From contig CM043697.1 of assembly GCA_023935145.1 (NCBI GenBank), positions 45,424,501-45,488,500 on the forward strand: a stretch of DNA of 64,000 bases. The letters run 5' to 3'. Every line of letters starts with the position of its first letter. The stretch's first letter is position 1. A program made the position numbers and the translations under genes. The notes under the pieces were generated by a model that saw only the letters and a program-made list of their open reading frames with translations, was not told where the DNA came from and ran no database searches. The stretch is from Bretschneidera sinensis (taxonomy: Eukaryota; Streptophyta; Magnoliopsida; Brassicales; Akaniaceae). Positions 24,451-37,778 of the stretch are shown one piece after another.

Positions 24451-26074
24451 GTGGCCTTCCTTATAAACTTTCCAAAAGCATGATACAACTAGCATACTTA
24501 ATAATGGTTGTTGTTTGCATGCTAACTTTTAGCATGTACACATTCAAGGAGTTGATGTTGTATTATGATAATAATGATCATTTATTTGTTTGTACCAAAA
24601 AATTTAGTAGTTACCTATCAGCTTTAGCCATTTGTGTCGTCATTGCTTAACAAATATTGTTGAAATTCCTTGCGCTTGATTGGGATTGATGGTTTGCATG
24701 GCTGATATTCTAATCAATTAAATCAAATGCTATTTGCATTATTCAACACAAAGTGGCATCAATAGAACAATAGAAGCCTTGCAACCTAGCAAAGGAGATG
24801 TCAGTCAGTCAAGTATCATGGAATAATTTGCATTTAGTAAGGTTGACTTCACTTTTGAGCATTCCACATGAGTTAGGAGTTACAAATCCAACGTAGACAA
24901 GGATCGCATTAAAGAAAATCACAGGGAGAATTTGGTACATTCCTATTACTAAGAGTTTCATTTTAAAATACAGATGGAATTTGATACGGACTAAACACGT
25001 TGACGAATAAGGCAATATGCCTAAATCACTCATGATAAAAACTTCATCAAAGTTATAAAAAAAAAAAAAAGAGATTTTGTATGGTAATTATCAATGTTTT
25101 CAGGGGCATCTTTTCGGCTAAAAGATTCTAAGTCAAACATTTAAATTCAGGCTCGAATGAATATAAATATAAATCTTAAACACTAATGGTCATTGAGGGT
25201 CCATTTGATATCATTGCCCTTTTTTTTCCGTATTCAAAAAAATAAACAACGATAACAAAGACATGTTTGTTTGCATTTTACTATATGTTGTCGTTTCCAA
25301 AATAATTAAAACAAAAAGAAAATTACAAGAAAAATTGAAAACTACAAAAAGATGTCTCCGCTAGTTCTAGAAACAAATTGAAAACAAATGTACGTAACGG
25401 AACTGATTCCGCCTTGTCATTCTTCCACAACACTCGGGTTCGAGCCACATAACCTTTTTATATATATTTTTTCCTTTTTAGTCGGTCAAAAGAGAAGAAA
25501 AGTTAGACCGGCATCTAAAAAGTAAAAACCCATTAAACCATTCCTTACTTTGTTTTTTAATTCACCTTAATACTTTATTTTCGTTATTTTTCTAAAAAAA
25601 CCCAGAATTTTTTTTCTTACTTTTTACTCTTGCGAAAAAAACTTTAATGGGCATCTTTAAATGATTTTAAAATTTTGTCTTCTATTCACTCTTTTTAAAA
25701 ATGGTAAAATGGAATATGAAAAGGAAACGGGGCTTTTTGTAGCATGAAGTGTATGGCCGATTTTTATGAACGAAGAAGAGACTAAAGAAAGAGAATTGTT
25801 CTTTGGCTGCGATGAACCATCATCTTCTTCTTCATCTTTTTCTTCTTCGTCTTTGTCTTCTGGTAATTCTCATTACCTGCATCCATGCGACCTTGTTTGC
25901 AGAGAGAAATAGAGACCATGAACTCCAGGAAGTTTAGAACACATTTTATTACTCCTTAATTTAACTAAAAATAACTTGAATCTTTAAGATTGAGCTCCTT
26001 AGTCAATTTTCTTGGCAACAAATAAAAAGGCTAATTTTCTTTTGAAATCTGCTACTTGTCGAAACCATGACTTG
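24451..26074. other. OMT copy 2 downstream flank and unit 2/unit 3 junction
   Basis: Near-identical to 6724-8352. The junction TTCTCATTACC/TGCATCCATGCGACC lies at 25877/25878. The copia target site ACTTG is at 26070-26074. No gene recognised. Confidence 0.55.
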
Positions 26075-26239
26075 TGTTGATTTTAAGAGAGGAAGTGACA
26101 CAACAGAAAGAGGAGATTTGTATTGAATGATGTGATTTACTTACAATGGAGCTATCTTATTTGTGCAAGCCAATAGGAGGGGCAAAACTATACACAACCA
26201 ATGTGGGACTAAACTAACTAAGCCCATATAATACATTAA
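26075..26239 (-). repeat. Copia LTR, left (3' LTR of A')
   Basis: Starts TGTTGATTTTAAGAGAGG; its end (ACATTAATTCCCCCC) lacks the CA of other LTRs exactly as at 8517, a shared derived change that ties the two units together. Confidence 0.85.
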
Positions 26240-26245
26240 TTCCCC

Positions 26246-29200
26246 CCTCAAACTAAAGACAGTAAATGGGAGGTGAACTTGAGTTTAGAAACCAGAGAGT
26301 GAAAGCGTTCGGGTTGATGAGTCTTAGTGAAAATGCCAGCTGTCTGATTGGCTGAACTGACAGATTGTAGACGAACCGTGTTATGGAGAATGTGATGACG
26401 GATGAAGTGGCAATCATTCTCGATGTGTTTTGTATGCTCGTGGAAGACATCATTGTTAGCGATCTAAATAGCACTCATGTTGTCACAGTGTAGGATAGTG
26501 GCAGTAGGAGAAGAGATACCCATATTAGCGAGTAGCCATCGAAGCCAGAGAAGTTCTTGAGTTGCATCAGCCATAGCACGATATTCAGCTTCAGTACTGG
26601 AGCGAGCAACCATAGTTTGTTTCTTACTACGCCAAGAAATGAGAGAATTTCCCAAAAAGAAACAATAACCAATAGTTGAACGTCTGTCGGTGGGGTCTCC
26701 GGCCCAATCGGCATCAGAATAGGCTTGTAAGACAAGAGCAGACTGAGCTGAGAAATTAAGCCCATGAAATAAAATACCGCTGACATACCGAAGAATGTGA
26801 AGAACAATCGAGTAATGGGTGGTCCGAGGAGCGGACAAGAACTGGCTGACCTGATGAACGACATAGGCAATGTCAGGGCGAGTGACAGTAAGATATAAAA
26901 GACTTCTAACCAGTTGGCAATATAGAGTGGCATCCTGAAGAGGTGAACCATCGAGTGGGGTAAGTCTAACGTTCGGCTCGAGAGGAGTAGTGGTAATGGT
27001 TGAGTTAGTGATCCCAACCTTGGAAATGAGATCCGAGGCATATTTGGCTTGAGAGAGAAAGAATCAATTAAAACTATATGAGACTTATATCATTCAATAG
27101 AGCCATCAGAAAGTGTCTTGATCTTAAACACCCATTTGCACCCAATAGGAGTTTTTCCAGGGGGCAGATCAACAATATCTCAGGTATGAGTTTTAGCCAG
27201 GGCCTGAAGTTCTTAATCCATTGCTTTCTGCCCAAGAGGATTAGTACTAGCCTCCTTATGAGATTGAGGCTCATGTAGATAAAGTATATTGAAAAAATAA
27301 TGATAATCACAATGATAATCAGCAAGATGGGAAGGGCGATGAGTTACCTTGGTAGATTTGCGAGGGTGATCTAGAGGATGGCTCTCTAAGAAGTCGGTGC
27401 AGACTCATCAGATATAGGAATATCCTCGAGCACGACCGATTAAGTCGGAGAGGTGAGGTTAGTTGATGGTTCTGGAGCTGGTGCTGGGTTAGGAGAGGTA
27501 GGATCAACTGGTGGTTTCAGAACAGAAGGGGTGATATCAGCTGGTAATTCTAAGGTGGACTCAACAGTTCCTCAAACTAGATTTTCAGGAAATAACTCAA
27601 TAGATGGATCAGAAAAGAATCTAGAGTTAGTGATGGTTGACATGTCAAATGAAAGTAAGGAAGAGAACATTTGAAGTTCCCAAAAAATGACATGAGGAGA
27701 GATACGAAGAGTTTTAGAAAGAGGATCCCAGCACCGATACCCCTTATGTTCAATACCATATCCAATGAAACAATACAGATGAGCCCTTGATTGCAATTTG
27801 TTGTGTTCATATGGTTTGAGAAGAACAAAACAAGCGTAACCAAAGACTCTGAGGACAAGGTAATCAGGAGGTTTACCGAAAAGACGCTCGAATGGAGACT
27901 GAGTCTAGATTATAGCGGAAGGGAAACGATTGATTGTGTACACTGCGCTTAAGGCAGCATCACCACAGAAAAGTTCAGGACATGATGACGAAATGAGTAG
28001 AGCACGAATGGTGTCAAGAATATGTCGATGTTTGCGTTCAGCTCATCCATTTTATTGGGAGGTTCCAAGGCACGAGCAGTGGGGGAGCGTGCCATTTTTG
28101 TGAAGTAGGTTCAGAAAAACACGGTCTTTATATTCCATTACATTACCTGAACGAAAAATTTTGATATTTTGAGAGAATTGAGTTTGAATCATAGAAGAAA
28201 AATCAGAATATATTTGAAAAAGTTCATATATGCTTTTCATAAAAAAAAACCTTGTATAACGAGAATAGTCATCCACAAATAAAATAAAATAACGAGTTCC
28301 CCCCATTAATGCATGAGGAGAAGGCCCCCAAATGTCAGAATGTACTAAATCAAAATGTGCGAGGGAAACAGACTAACTCTCATTAAAAGGTAAAGCTGAT
28401 TGTTTTGCAAGTTGACAATGAATACAATGAAAAGACTCATGCTGAAATAAACCTAACTAACCACTAGAAATAAGAGAATGTAGAGGGCTTGATGAAGTGT
28501 GACCTAATCGAGAGTTCCACAATTTCACGGGTGAGAGTGCCGGGATAGATGCAGCTGATTGGTTTGGTGATGGTGAAGATAGGACTTGGAGGTGAGTGAG
28601 CTCAAAGAGGCGTCCAACTTTACGACCGGTTCCAAGGAGTTTTCCTGTCTGAGGGTCCTGCACACGACAACTAGTAGAATAAAAATGCAAATCAAGTCCA
28701 AGATCACATAGTTGTCCAACTGATATAAGGTTAAGCATAAGATTAGGAACCAAATATGTGTCAGGGAGGGACAAATAAGAATTGCCAACATGTCTAGTAT
28801 GGTTGACCAACATATTTGATCCATTGGCAGTGTGAATAGTAGGTGCATGCTCATCACGGGTTTTAGAGGAAAATATAGAAGCTTCAGAAGTCTTGTGATT
28901 GTAGCAGGCAGAATCGAAATACCATCGGGATGTACCTGGTGTAGTTGATATGGCTATATTGTTACCAGTTTTATTTAGAGCCTCGGTAAGAATGGTGCAT
29001 AAACCACTCCAATCAGATGGAGAGCTGGATGAAGTTGGTGTAGCATCAGTGCCTACAGTAGTAGTATTCTTTGGCTTGGAATAGAACCGATTGCGAGAGC
29101 CTCGAGAGCGATATTGGTTCCTATTTGACTAATTTCTAGATTGAAGTTTAGGGCAGTCTGCAAGATAGTGACCCGGTTCTCTGCAGACTTTACATAAGCG

Positions 29201-29977
29201 AGAAGGACATTTGAGCAATTCATGCCCTTATGAATGACAATACCTGCAATATAAGTACTTCTAGGATGGGTTTGCCTTGGCAGCTGGTGTGGCAAGAGCA
29301 AATGGTGCTGCAAGGGCAATATCTGTATAAGATCCTTGTAATGTGGCAAGACGTGTTTCCTCACTGAGTAGATCAGAAAGAACGTCGTTTAGGGGAGGTA
29401 TCGCTCCCTGGTGTAGGATTGCGTCTCATACACGTTCAAATTCCTCTCTGAAGCCTATCAGGAATTGCATAATGCGTGTCTCAGTTCGGTATTTTCCATG
29501 AACATCAGTGTCTTTTGTGCATTCTCATGTTGGCTTAGTGAGAGCTAACTGGTTCCACACAGCAGTTATCTGACATAGAAAACTGTTGATAATTTGTCTA
29601 GGTTCTTGGCACATACTATGAAGGGTGGAAAGAAGACGATACCGATTTGAGATGTATGCCCTGGTGTAGTGGGGTTGGAGAAAATCCAAAGCTTCTTTAG
29701 TTGTATGGAGTGTACCAAATTGAAGTTTGATTTCTGGGATAATAGTGGCACAAAACCATGTGAGAATCTAGTGATTTTTACAATCCCAGTCCTTTAGACA
29801 GTCAACATATTTGTCAGCATCTTCGTCGTCCTTCTTCTTGGGTTCAGTGATATCTCCAGTCACGTAACGCCACAATTTTCGTCCACAGAGGAAACCAGAC
29901 ATTTCTTGAGCCCACACAAAATAATTAGATTCATCCAGAATAGTAGTAATAACACGGGGTAAGTCCGATTCAGCCAT
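26246..29977 (-). pseudogene. Copia gag-pol remnant A'
   Basis: The gag N-terminus is open from MAESDLPRVITTILDESNY at 29977 to a stop near 29768. GAG_pre-integrase (28813-28457), integrase core remnant (GGTRYFILFVDDYSRY, 28306) and RNase H (26838 to about 26250) follow. The RT core is missing at the same place as in copy A (join near 27065-27095, AATCAATTAAAACTATATGAG). Multiple stops and frameshifts. Not autonomous. Confidence 0.85.
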
Positions 29978-30420
29978 AGGCGCAAAGAGGAATGTGAATC
30001 GGTGTAGAAACCACCTAAAAATATAAAAAAGAAGTATGTTCTGTGAGCCTTAACTCACAAAACGGACACCAAAAGTAGAATCAAAATGTTGAAAAACCCT
30101 AGGAACCGATCCAACTTTGCAGAAAACCGGTCTAAAAATACCTGAACCGATCAAAGAGAAGTACCTCCATGAAACCGGTGATGTGGCGGTCAATGGGTGA
30201 TGTGGCTTTTAGGGCTGACGTGGTAGTAGTGTGTCTGAAACAGGCGCGGTGGCCGAGATGACGTCGATAGAGAATGAGACTCCGACTATAGGGATGACTC
30301 GATAAGTATGAAAATAATATACTAGAAGTTTTTTTGATGTGAATGATTCACTAATAGTGGCAATCATAGAGCATACTCAGCTCTTAATATATACCGAGAA
30401 CCACAAACGCTCTGATACCA

Positions 30421-30587
30421 TGTTGTTTTTAATAAAGGAAGTGAGACAATACAAAGAGGAGAATTGTATTGAATGGTATGATTTACTTACAAGGGGGCTA
30501 TCCTATTTATACAAGCCAATAGGATAGACAAAGCTATACACAACAATTGTGAGACTAAACTAACTAAGTCCATATAATACATTAACA
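30421..30587 (-). repeat. Copia LTR, right (5' LTR of A')
   Basis: 167 bases, TGTTGTTTTTAATAAAGG to ATACATTAACA. It matches the middle LTR of the unit 2 block rather than that block's right LTR, which shows which LTRs recombined. Confidence 0.87.
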
Positions 30588-32603
30588 ACTTGGATGGCTA
30601 ATTTTCTTTTGAAAATCAGCTACTATGAGAAGCAACAAAAGGCAAATTTGTTGGTTGTCTTTTTGAATGCTTTTGAGGGACATTATGGAATGGAAGTTAC
30701 TATGTGCTTTCTGTTTAGAGTGATTTCTTGTTTGATTATGAGATGTTGTTCATTATCTATAGGGAGACTTCTCTTTTCATCTTTCTCAAATACGCCATGT
30801 TCAATAACACAGCTTTGTATCAAAGCAAATATGAAGGCAGGACTGCCCTCTTCAGTCTTGCTTTGTGACCATCTATCTGTGAATTCAAGATGAAGCTAAA
30901 ACTGCTAAATCATGGTAGATTAATTTGTTTTTAGAAGGCCTCTTGAGAAATTACTTGTGCTTGTTTCAAGTATCCATGTTCAAGTTGAAATTTCTTGACC
31001 TTCTTCACCAGGTTTCCCAAATATAAATGAAAAACTTCTCAATATGATCTAGAAATTTGAGCACATGCCAACTTTACTTAAATCGCAGGTGATAAAAAAT
31101 GATATATACAGAGAACTAAACACATGCATGCAGAGAGAAAATCTTATAATATCCTCTATTTTTTATGGTTAGCTTGAATCGCTGACTTAATCCTTTGACA
31201 AACTGTTAGCTTTTCACATTGGACATGCTTGAAACAGATTTTGATTAGATCTGTCGAAATTGGGTGTAATCAGAAGTAAAATTCATTTAATCATCTTCCT
31301 ATATTTTATATACAAATTTTGGCATGTGCATATTTTTATTAGTCTATTTAGATAATAAAAAAAATAAATTACATTGTACTACTTTCATATTTATTGAAAT
31401 GATACTATCCACGACTCAAAATAAAATAACAACTTTCATTATTAAACATTCCTAAAATAAATTTTTTTGGAGAATCAAAATTTTAATTGGATATTACTTT
31501 TAATGATGACCAAAGTACCTTTAAGTATTATAAATGTTATTTTTTGAAAAATAGAAATATTAGTGATGAAACATATTTAATAAAAAAAATTTTAAAAAGA
31601 AAATTATCATCATTCTTTTTTCAAAAATTGTTAAAAGTATATTTTAAATTGATTTATATTCTTTTATATGGTATAAATTAAAAAAAAAATTGCTTTATAT
31701 ATTTTATATTTTAAAAAATATTATGATATCATTGCCTATCGCATCCTAAAATAAATGAAAATCAAATACCATCAAAAAAGAAAATTAAATATTTTAAATG
31801 AAAAATTTGTTGATATTTGTTTTTTATAAAATTAAATAACTTAACATCTCAAATAAATAAATAACAAAAATCATCATAAAATAAAAATTACAGATAAATT
31901 TTCTATTTTAAAAATTAAAAACAATATTATATGTTTTAATTTTTTTTAAAAAAAATTAAAACTCAATAACCTAAAAATTTGTGTTATAGATAATTGACAA
32001 GTAGAATTATTAAACTTATCATAATCATTCGGAGATATTTTAACACTAAAAATACTTTGGTCATTATGAAAAGTAATATCCAATTAAAATTTTGATTCTT
32101 TGAAAAAAATTATTTTTAGACTATTTGATGATTGAAATTAATATTTTAGGTTGAATCGTACGTTTTAAAAAAATTTAATATGTAATTGTTTATTTTGTTA
32201 TACACGAAAGTAATGCATTACACAAGCTTAATAAAAATTTATTGAATAAACTACATGTGACTAATTATACTATAATTTATTGAATAGATGACTCGGGAGA
32301 ATAAAAGTTGCAAATAGTTAAAAAGAAATGAAAAGCTGCATGTGACTAATTGACAACGTGGGAGCTTTGTTGTCTATACATGCTAACAAAAATAATGATC
32401 CATTCTTAAGAAGCTGATATTTTATCAACCTCGTGACAATTTTTAGATGCATGAAATAAAAAAATGAGGTCCATTTTGGAGGGTAATTTTTTTTTAACAA
32501 TTGTTCAGAAATAAGCCTAAATTCATAAGGAATAGAGTAAGAGCATTTTGTGGACCCAAATATATATGCAGTAAGCTCGAAGAAAAAAAAAATTATAAGC
32601 AAA
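30588..32603. other. Unit 3 upstream flank with promoter deletion
   Basis: Aligns to about 2874-4972 without the transplanted segment. Near 32560 the sequence GGACCCAAATAT runs straight into ATATGCAGTAAGC, so about 75-80 bases including the TATATAAG box and the GGCGGCC stretch of copies 1 and 2 are gone. Confidence 0.7.
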
Positions 32604-33136
32604 ATGGGCTCTTTAGCAGAAACTAATTATCCCACAGTTAACAAGCCTGAGGAAGAAGATTTCTCAAGTGCCATGCAATTGGTAATGGGCTCAGTGGTAT
32701 CCATGACCTTGAAAGCAGCAATTGAGCTTGACATTTTTGAGATCATAGCCAAAGCAGGCTCAGGTGCCATGCTCTCTGCTGCAGAGATTGCAGCCCAGAT
32801 GCCCAATTGCAACAACCCAGATGCACCCATCGTGCTAGACCGGATCCTCAGGTTTCTAGTTAGCCACGGCGCGCTTTGTTGCTCTGTGGTTGGTCTTGAT
32901 GAGAGGCTCTACAGTCTTACTCCACTCGCCAAATACTTTGTGCGTAACCAAGATGGTGTCTCATTAGGCCCCCTAAACGCCTTGATTCAAGACAAGATCT
33001 TATTGGCCAGCTGGTTTGTTTAATTCTTTATCCCTTTTTAGTTTTTCCCCTTATGCCATGTTAAATATTATTTTATTTTATATTACTAATTCATAAATAG
33101 TTAAAAAGAGAAAAATCTATAAATATTAATGATTAA

Positions 33137-33720
33137 TGTGATAAGAGATGCCCTTTTACTTGTGGTAAAGCCACTTTCTCCACGAGACAAAAACTGCCAA
33201 TATTAATGACAAGTTGGTGGAGACAATGACTGCCAATATTAAAGGCAAGTTGATGGAGACAAAGGCTGTCAATATTAATGGTGAGCTACCAAAATTAATT
33301 AGGGTGGAGCTGACAACATTAATGGTGAGTTGTCAATGAAGCCTATAAAAACTCATTTGGCATTCATTTGTAATACACACCAAGAAGAGTATTAGAGAGA
33401 GTGTGAAAGTTTTCTTGAGAGTTACTACTTAGAGAAGAAAATTTGTTCCTTCTTTGTAAGTAATATTTTCCCTATTTTGTGAGAGAGTTGTTTCTCCTAT
33501 TACAATAGAGATTAGACAATTGTTATCTCATTGTAAGTAGAGAGAAGATGTTGTGATCCCTATTTTACAATAGTGAAATCCTCCTACACTTGCCTGTGGT
33601 TTTTTATTCCAAATTTGTTCGGGGGTTTTTCCACGTAAAATATTTGTGTCCATTTTATCTTTATTTTTCTCATTTCACTTTAGTTGTGTGTTAGCTTCGA
33701 CCTAGTAATTTTTCCTAACA
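33137..33720 (+). repeat. Left LTR of the TNT1-like element
   Basis: 584 bases. It contains degenerate tandem repeats of about 36 bases (GCCAATATTAATGGCAAG type) and a TATAAAAA box at about 33344-33351 that could drive the element. Confidence 0.88.
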
Positions 33721-33759
33721 GTGGTATCAGAACAATTGGTTGAGGAGTGTGAAGCAGAT

Positions 33760-36700
33760 CGTTGTGAACAAAATTTCAACTACGACAAAGTTTGATGTTG
33801 AGAAGTTTAACGGGAGTAATTTCTCGTTGTAGAAAATGAAGATTAAGGCAATTCTGAAGAAAGACAATTGTTTGGCAGCAATTGAAGACAGGCCCGTAGA
33901 GATCACTAACAACAGCAAGTGGAACGAGATGGACGGCATCACAATTGCCGATTTGCACTTAGCACTAGCCAATGGAGTGTTATCTAGTGTGGCGGAAAAG
34001 AAGACTGCGAAGGAGATTTGGGATACTCTAACAAGACTGTACGAGGTCAAGTCACTACACAATAAGATCTTCTTAAAGATGAGACTTTACACTCTTCGAA
34101 TGGCGGAATCCACATCGGTGACCAACCACATCAACATTTTGAATACTCTATTTTCGCAACTTACATCGATGGGTTACACAATCGAGACATCTGAACGTGC
34201 AGAGCTTCTACTACAAAGTTTACCTGACTCGTATGATCAACTCATCATCAACTTGACGAACAACATCCTCACAGACTATCTAGTCTTCGACAAAATGGTA
34301 GCTACTATTTTGGAAGAAGAAACCAGGCGCAAAAATAAGGAATACAGACAGGCAGGTTCGCAGCAAGCGGAAGCTTTGACGATGACGAGAGGAAGATCAA
34401 CGAAACGTGGCCCCAGTGGGAGTCAGAATCATGGTAGATCGAAATCAAGAAGTAAGAAGAATTTCAAGTGCTACAACTGTGGCAAGAAAGGACATGTCAA
34501 GAAGGATGTTTGGTATAAAAAGAAGAGTGAAGTCCCTGAGTCATCAAATGCTCAAGGGAATGTGGCAAGTGCCTCAGATGATGGTGAAGTTCTATACAGC
34601 GAGTCAATAACGACAGTTGGAGGCAGAAATCAATTCGTTGATATCTGGTTACTAGACTCAGGAGCAATATGACACATGACATCTCGGAGAGAATGGTTTC
34701 ATAAATATGAACCAGTCTCAGGAGGTTTTGTACACATGGGTGATAATCATGCTTTGGAGATTGTTGGTATTGGTACTATCAAGATAAAGATGTTTGATGG
34801 TACAGTTCGGACTATTCAGGATGTACGACACGTGAAGGGCTTGAGGAAGAATCTATTGTCTTTAGGGCAAATAGATAGTCTTGGATGCAAGACCCATATC
34901 GAAAATGGGATCATGAAGATTGTCAAAGGTGCACTTGTGGTTATGAAGGCAGAAAAGATATCAACGAATCTATTCATGCTAAAAGGGGAAACACTAAAGG
35001 AAACCGATGCGTGTGTCGCGTCAATCAACAAGGGATAAGAGTCGACGATGACGTGGCATCTCAAACTAGGTCACATATCGGAACGAGGTTTGAAGATTCT
35101 CTCTAACAGAAAGCTACTTCCAGGGCTTAAATCGGTAAATCTATCTTTCTGTGAACATTGTGTTACAAGTAAGCAGCATAGATTGAAGTTTAGCAGATCT
35201 GATGCTAGGAGTAAATGCATTCTAGACTTGATTTATTCTGATGTATGGGAGTCACCAGAAATGTCCCTAGGAGGAGCAAAGTACTTTGTGTCTTTCATTG
35301 ATGATTACTCCAGGAGATGTTGGGTGTATCCAATCAAGAAGAAGTCAGATGTATTTCTGGTATTCAAAGACTTCAAAGCGCGGGTGGAACTTGAATCTGG
35401 GAAAAAGATCAAGTGCTTGAGGGCAGATAATGGAAGAGAGTACACAGACGGCGAGTTTCTTACTCTTTGTAAGCGGGAAGGTGTCAAACGACAGTTCACA
35501 GTCACATACACGCCTCCCCAAAATGGAGTGGTAGAGCGGATGAATAGAACTCTTACAGAAAGGATGAGAGTTATGTTGAGGACTGCAGGTCAACCCAACT
35601 CTTTTTAGGCAGAAGCAGCCAAAACCGCCTGTTATGTGATAAATCGATCGCCATCAATAGCAATTAATTTAAAGACACTGATGGAGATGTGGACTGGTAA
35701 GCTAGTGGACTACTTTACTTTACATTCTTTTGGATGTCCTGCGTATGTGATGTACAATGCCCAAGAAAGAACGAAGTTGAAACTGAAATCTAGGAGGTGT
35801 ATATTATTGGGGTAAGCTGACGGAGTAAAGGGGTATCGCTGTGGGATCCCACTACCTGTAAGGTTGTTGTCAGCAGGGATGTGATCTTTGTAGAAGATCA
35901 ACTACTATAAAAAGATGGAGACGATAGCACGTCGAAAGAGGTTTCAGAAACTATAACAATACAGGTGGAAAATAATCAGGTACAAGAAACTCCAGTGTCT
36001 ACTAAAGCAGCACCAGAGCACGAGGTACAAGAACCAGTCGAGTCCGAGGCTCCAGAAGCTCGCCAGTCAACTCGTGAGAGAAGGCCACCAGCTTGGCATT
36101 CGGAGTATGTTATTGAGAGCAACGTTGCATACTGTCTTTTAACGGAGGATGGAGAGCCCTCAATTTTCCAAAAAGCTACAAGTAGCTCAGATGTGTCTTT
36201 GTGGATGGCAGCAATGCAGGAAGAAATTAGAGCTCTACACAAGAACAAAACTTGGGAACTGGTACCATTGCCACATGGGAGAAAAGCCATAGGTAACAAA
36301 TGGGTCTGCAAGATCAAGCGGGATAGCAATGATCAAGTGGAACGGTTTCGTGCAAGACTGGTGGTAAAGGGATTCACTCAGAAAGAAGGTATTGATTTCA
36401 ATGAGATATTTTCCCCGGTGGTTTGGCTTACAACAATCAGAGTAGTCCTGGCTATGTGTGCTACGTTTGACTTACATCTGGAGCAGTTGGATGTGAAAAC
36501 TGCATTTCTTTATGAAGAACTTGAAGAAGAAATCTATATGCTCCAACCAGAAGGTTTTGCTGAAACAGGAAAAGAAAACTTAGTTTGCAGGTTGAACAAA
36601 TCTCTATACGGTCTCAACCAGGCGCCGAGGTGTTGGTACAAGAGATTTGATTCCATCATTATTAGCCTTGGATACAACAGACTCAGTTCAGACCATTGTG

Positions 36701-37712
36701 CGTACTTCAAAAGGTTTGATGGTGATAATGATTTTATTATCTTGTTGTTGTATGTGGATGACATGTTGGTAGCAGGCCCCAACAGATATCAAATCCAAGA
36801 ATTGAAGGCACAGTTGGCTAGGGAGTTTGATATGAAGGACTTAGGACCAGCAAACAAGATTCTAGGGATATAGATTCACCGAGATAGAAATAACAGGAAG
36901 ATTTGGCTTTCCCAGAAAAACTATTCAACAAGATCTTGCGACGCTTCAACATGCAAGATAGTAAGCCAATTTCTACCCCACTTCCTATTAATTTCAAGTT
37001 ATCCTCAAATATATGTCCTATCAATGAAGGAGAGAGGAGGGAGATGTCTCGAGTACCGTATGCATCAGCAGTGGGAAGTTTGATGTTTGCTATGATTTGT
37101 ATAAGACCAGACATTGCACAAGCAGTGGGAGTGGTTAGTCGATTTATGGCGAATCCTGGTGGAGAGCATTGGAATACTGTGAAGAGGGTTCTAAGATACA
37201 TCAGAGGAACCTCAGATGCTGCATTATGTTACGGAGGATCAAATTTTACTGTCAGAGGCTATGTTGATTCAGATTTTGCAGGAGATCTCAATAAAAGCAA
37301 GTCTACTACAGGTTATGTGTTTACACTTGCAGGAGGCTGTAAGCTGGGTTTCTAAACTGCAAACGGTTGTGGCTCTATCTACAATGGAAGCAGAATACAT
37401 GGCGGCTACACAAGCTTGCAAGGAGGCAGTTTGGATACAAAGGTTATTGGAAGAGCTCGGGTACAAGCAGAAGAAGATTGTTCTGTTTTGTGACAGTCAG
37501 AGTGCCTTGCACATTGCAAGGAATCCAGCTATTCATTCATGGACAAAGCACATAAGGGTTCAATATCACTTCGTTTGAGAAGTAGTGGAAGAAGGTTGTG
37601 TGGATATACAGAAGATTCACACCGACAAGAATCTAGCAGATGTTATGACCAAGCCGATCAACACTGACAAGTTTAAATGGTGTAAATCCTCATGTGGTCT
37701 AGCTGAAACATA
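33760..37712 (+). pseudogene. TNT1-94-like gag-pol polyprotein, decayed
   Basis: Domains in order: copia gag domain, zinc knuckle CYNCGKKGHVKKD (last Cys replaced by Asp, then VWYKKK), protease DSGA at about 34654, GAG_pre-integrase HLKLGH and CEHC-VTSK, integrase core (SDVWESP, RADNGREY, PPQNGVVERMNR), RT (LYVDDMLVAG, about 36740) and RNase H (YVDSDFAGD, ALSTMEAEYMA). Inactivating changes: TAG 33830 and TGA 34670 and TAG 35606 (each at an expected Trp codon), TAA 35036, TAG 36871 (expected Gln), TGA 37576 (expected Arg), frameshifts near 35820 and 37335. The longest open pieces are 33836-34672 and 35965-36873. Confidence 0.9.
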
Positions 37713-37778
37713 AGCAAGCATGGATTTGGAAAGTGAGGAAAGATGGAAGGATTACGAAAGTGGCTTTAAGTGGGAGAA

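Larger units (their letters stand above)
8156..25877. repeat. Tandem array unit 2 (compound copia plus transplanted flank plus OMT copy 2)
   Basis: Begins with TGCATCCATGCGACC directly after TTCTCATTACC. It contains the copia block 8353-17875, the upstream flank 17876-19246, an inserted copy of 201-2607 at 19247-21700, the resumed upstream flank from 21701, OMT copy 2 and its downstream flank. OMT start to OMT start from unit 1 is 17704 bases. Confidence 0.85.
26075..30587 (-). mobile_element. Ty1/copia element A' at the same site as in unit 2
   Basis: Two short LTRs (26075 to about 26239, and 30421-30587) flank one internal region. Target-site copies ACTTG lie at 26070-26074 and 30588-30592, the same site as in units 2 and 4. 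The iMet primer site (minus strand TGGTATCAGAGC, complementary GCTCTGATACCA at 30409-30420) abuts the right LTR. Sequence and the RT deletion match internal region A, so this is a segmental-duplication copy, not an independent insertion. Confidence 0.88.
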
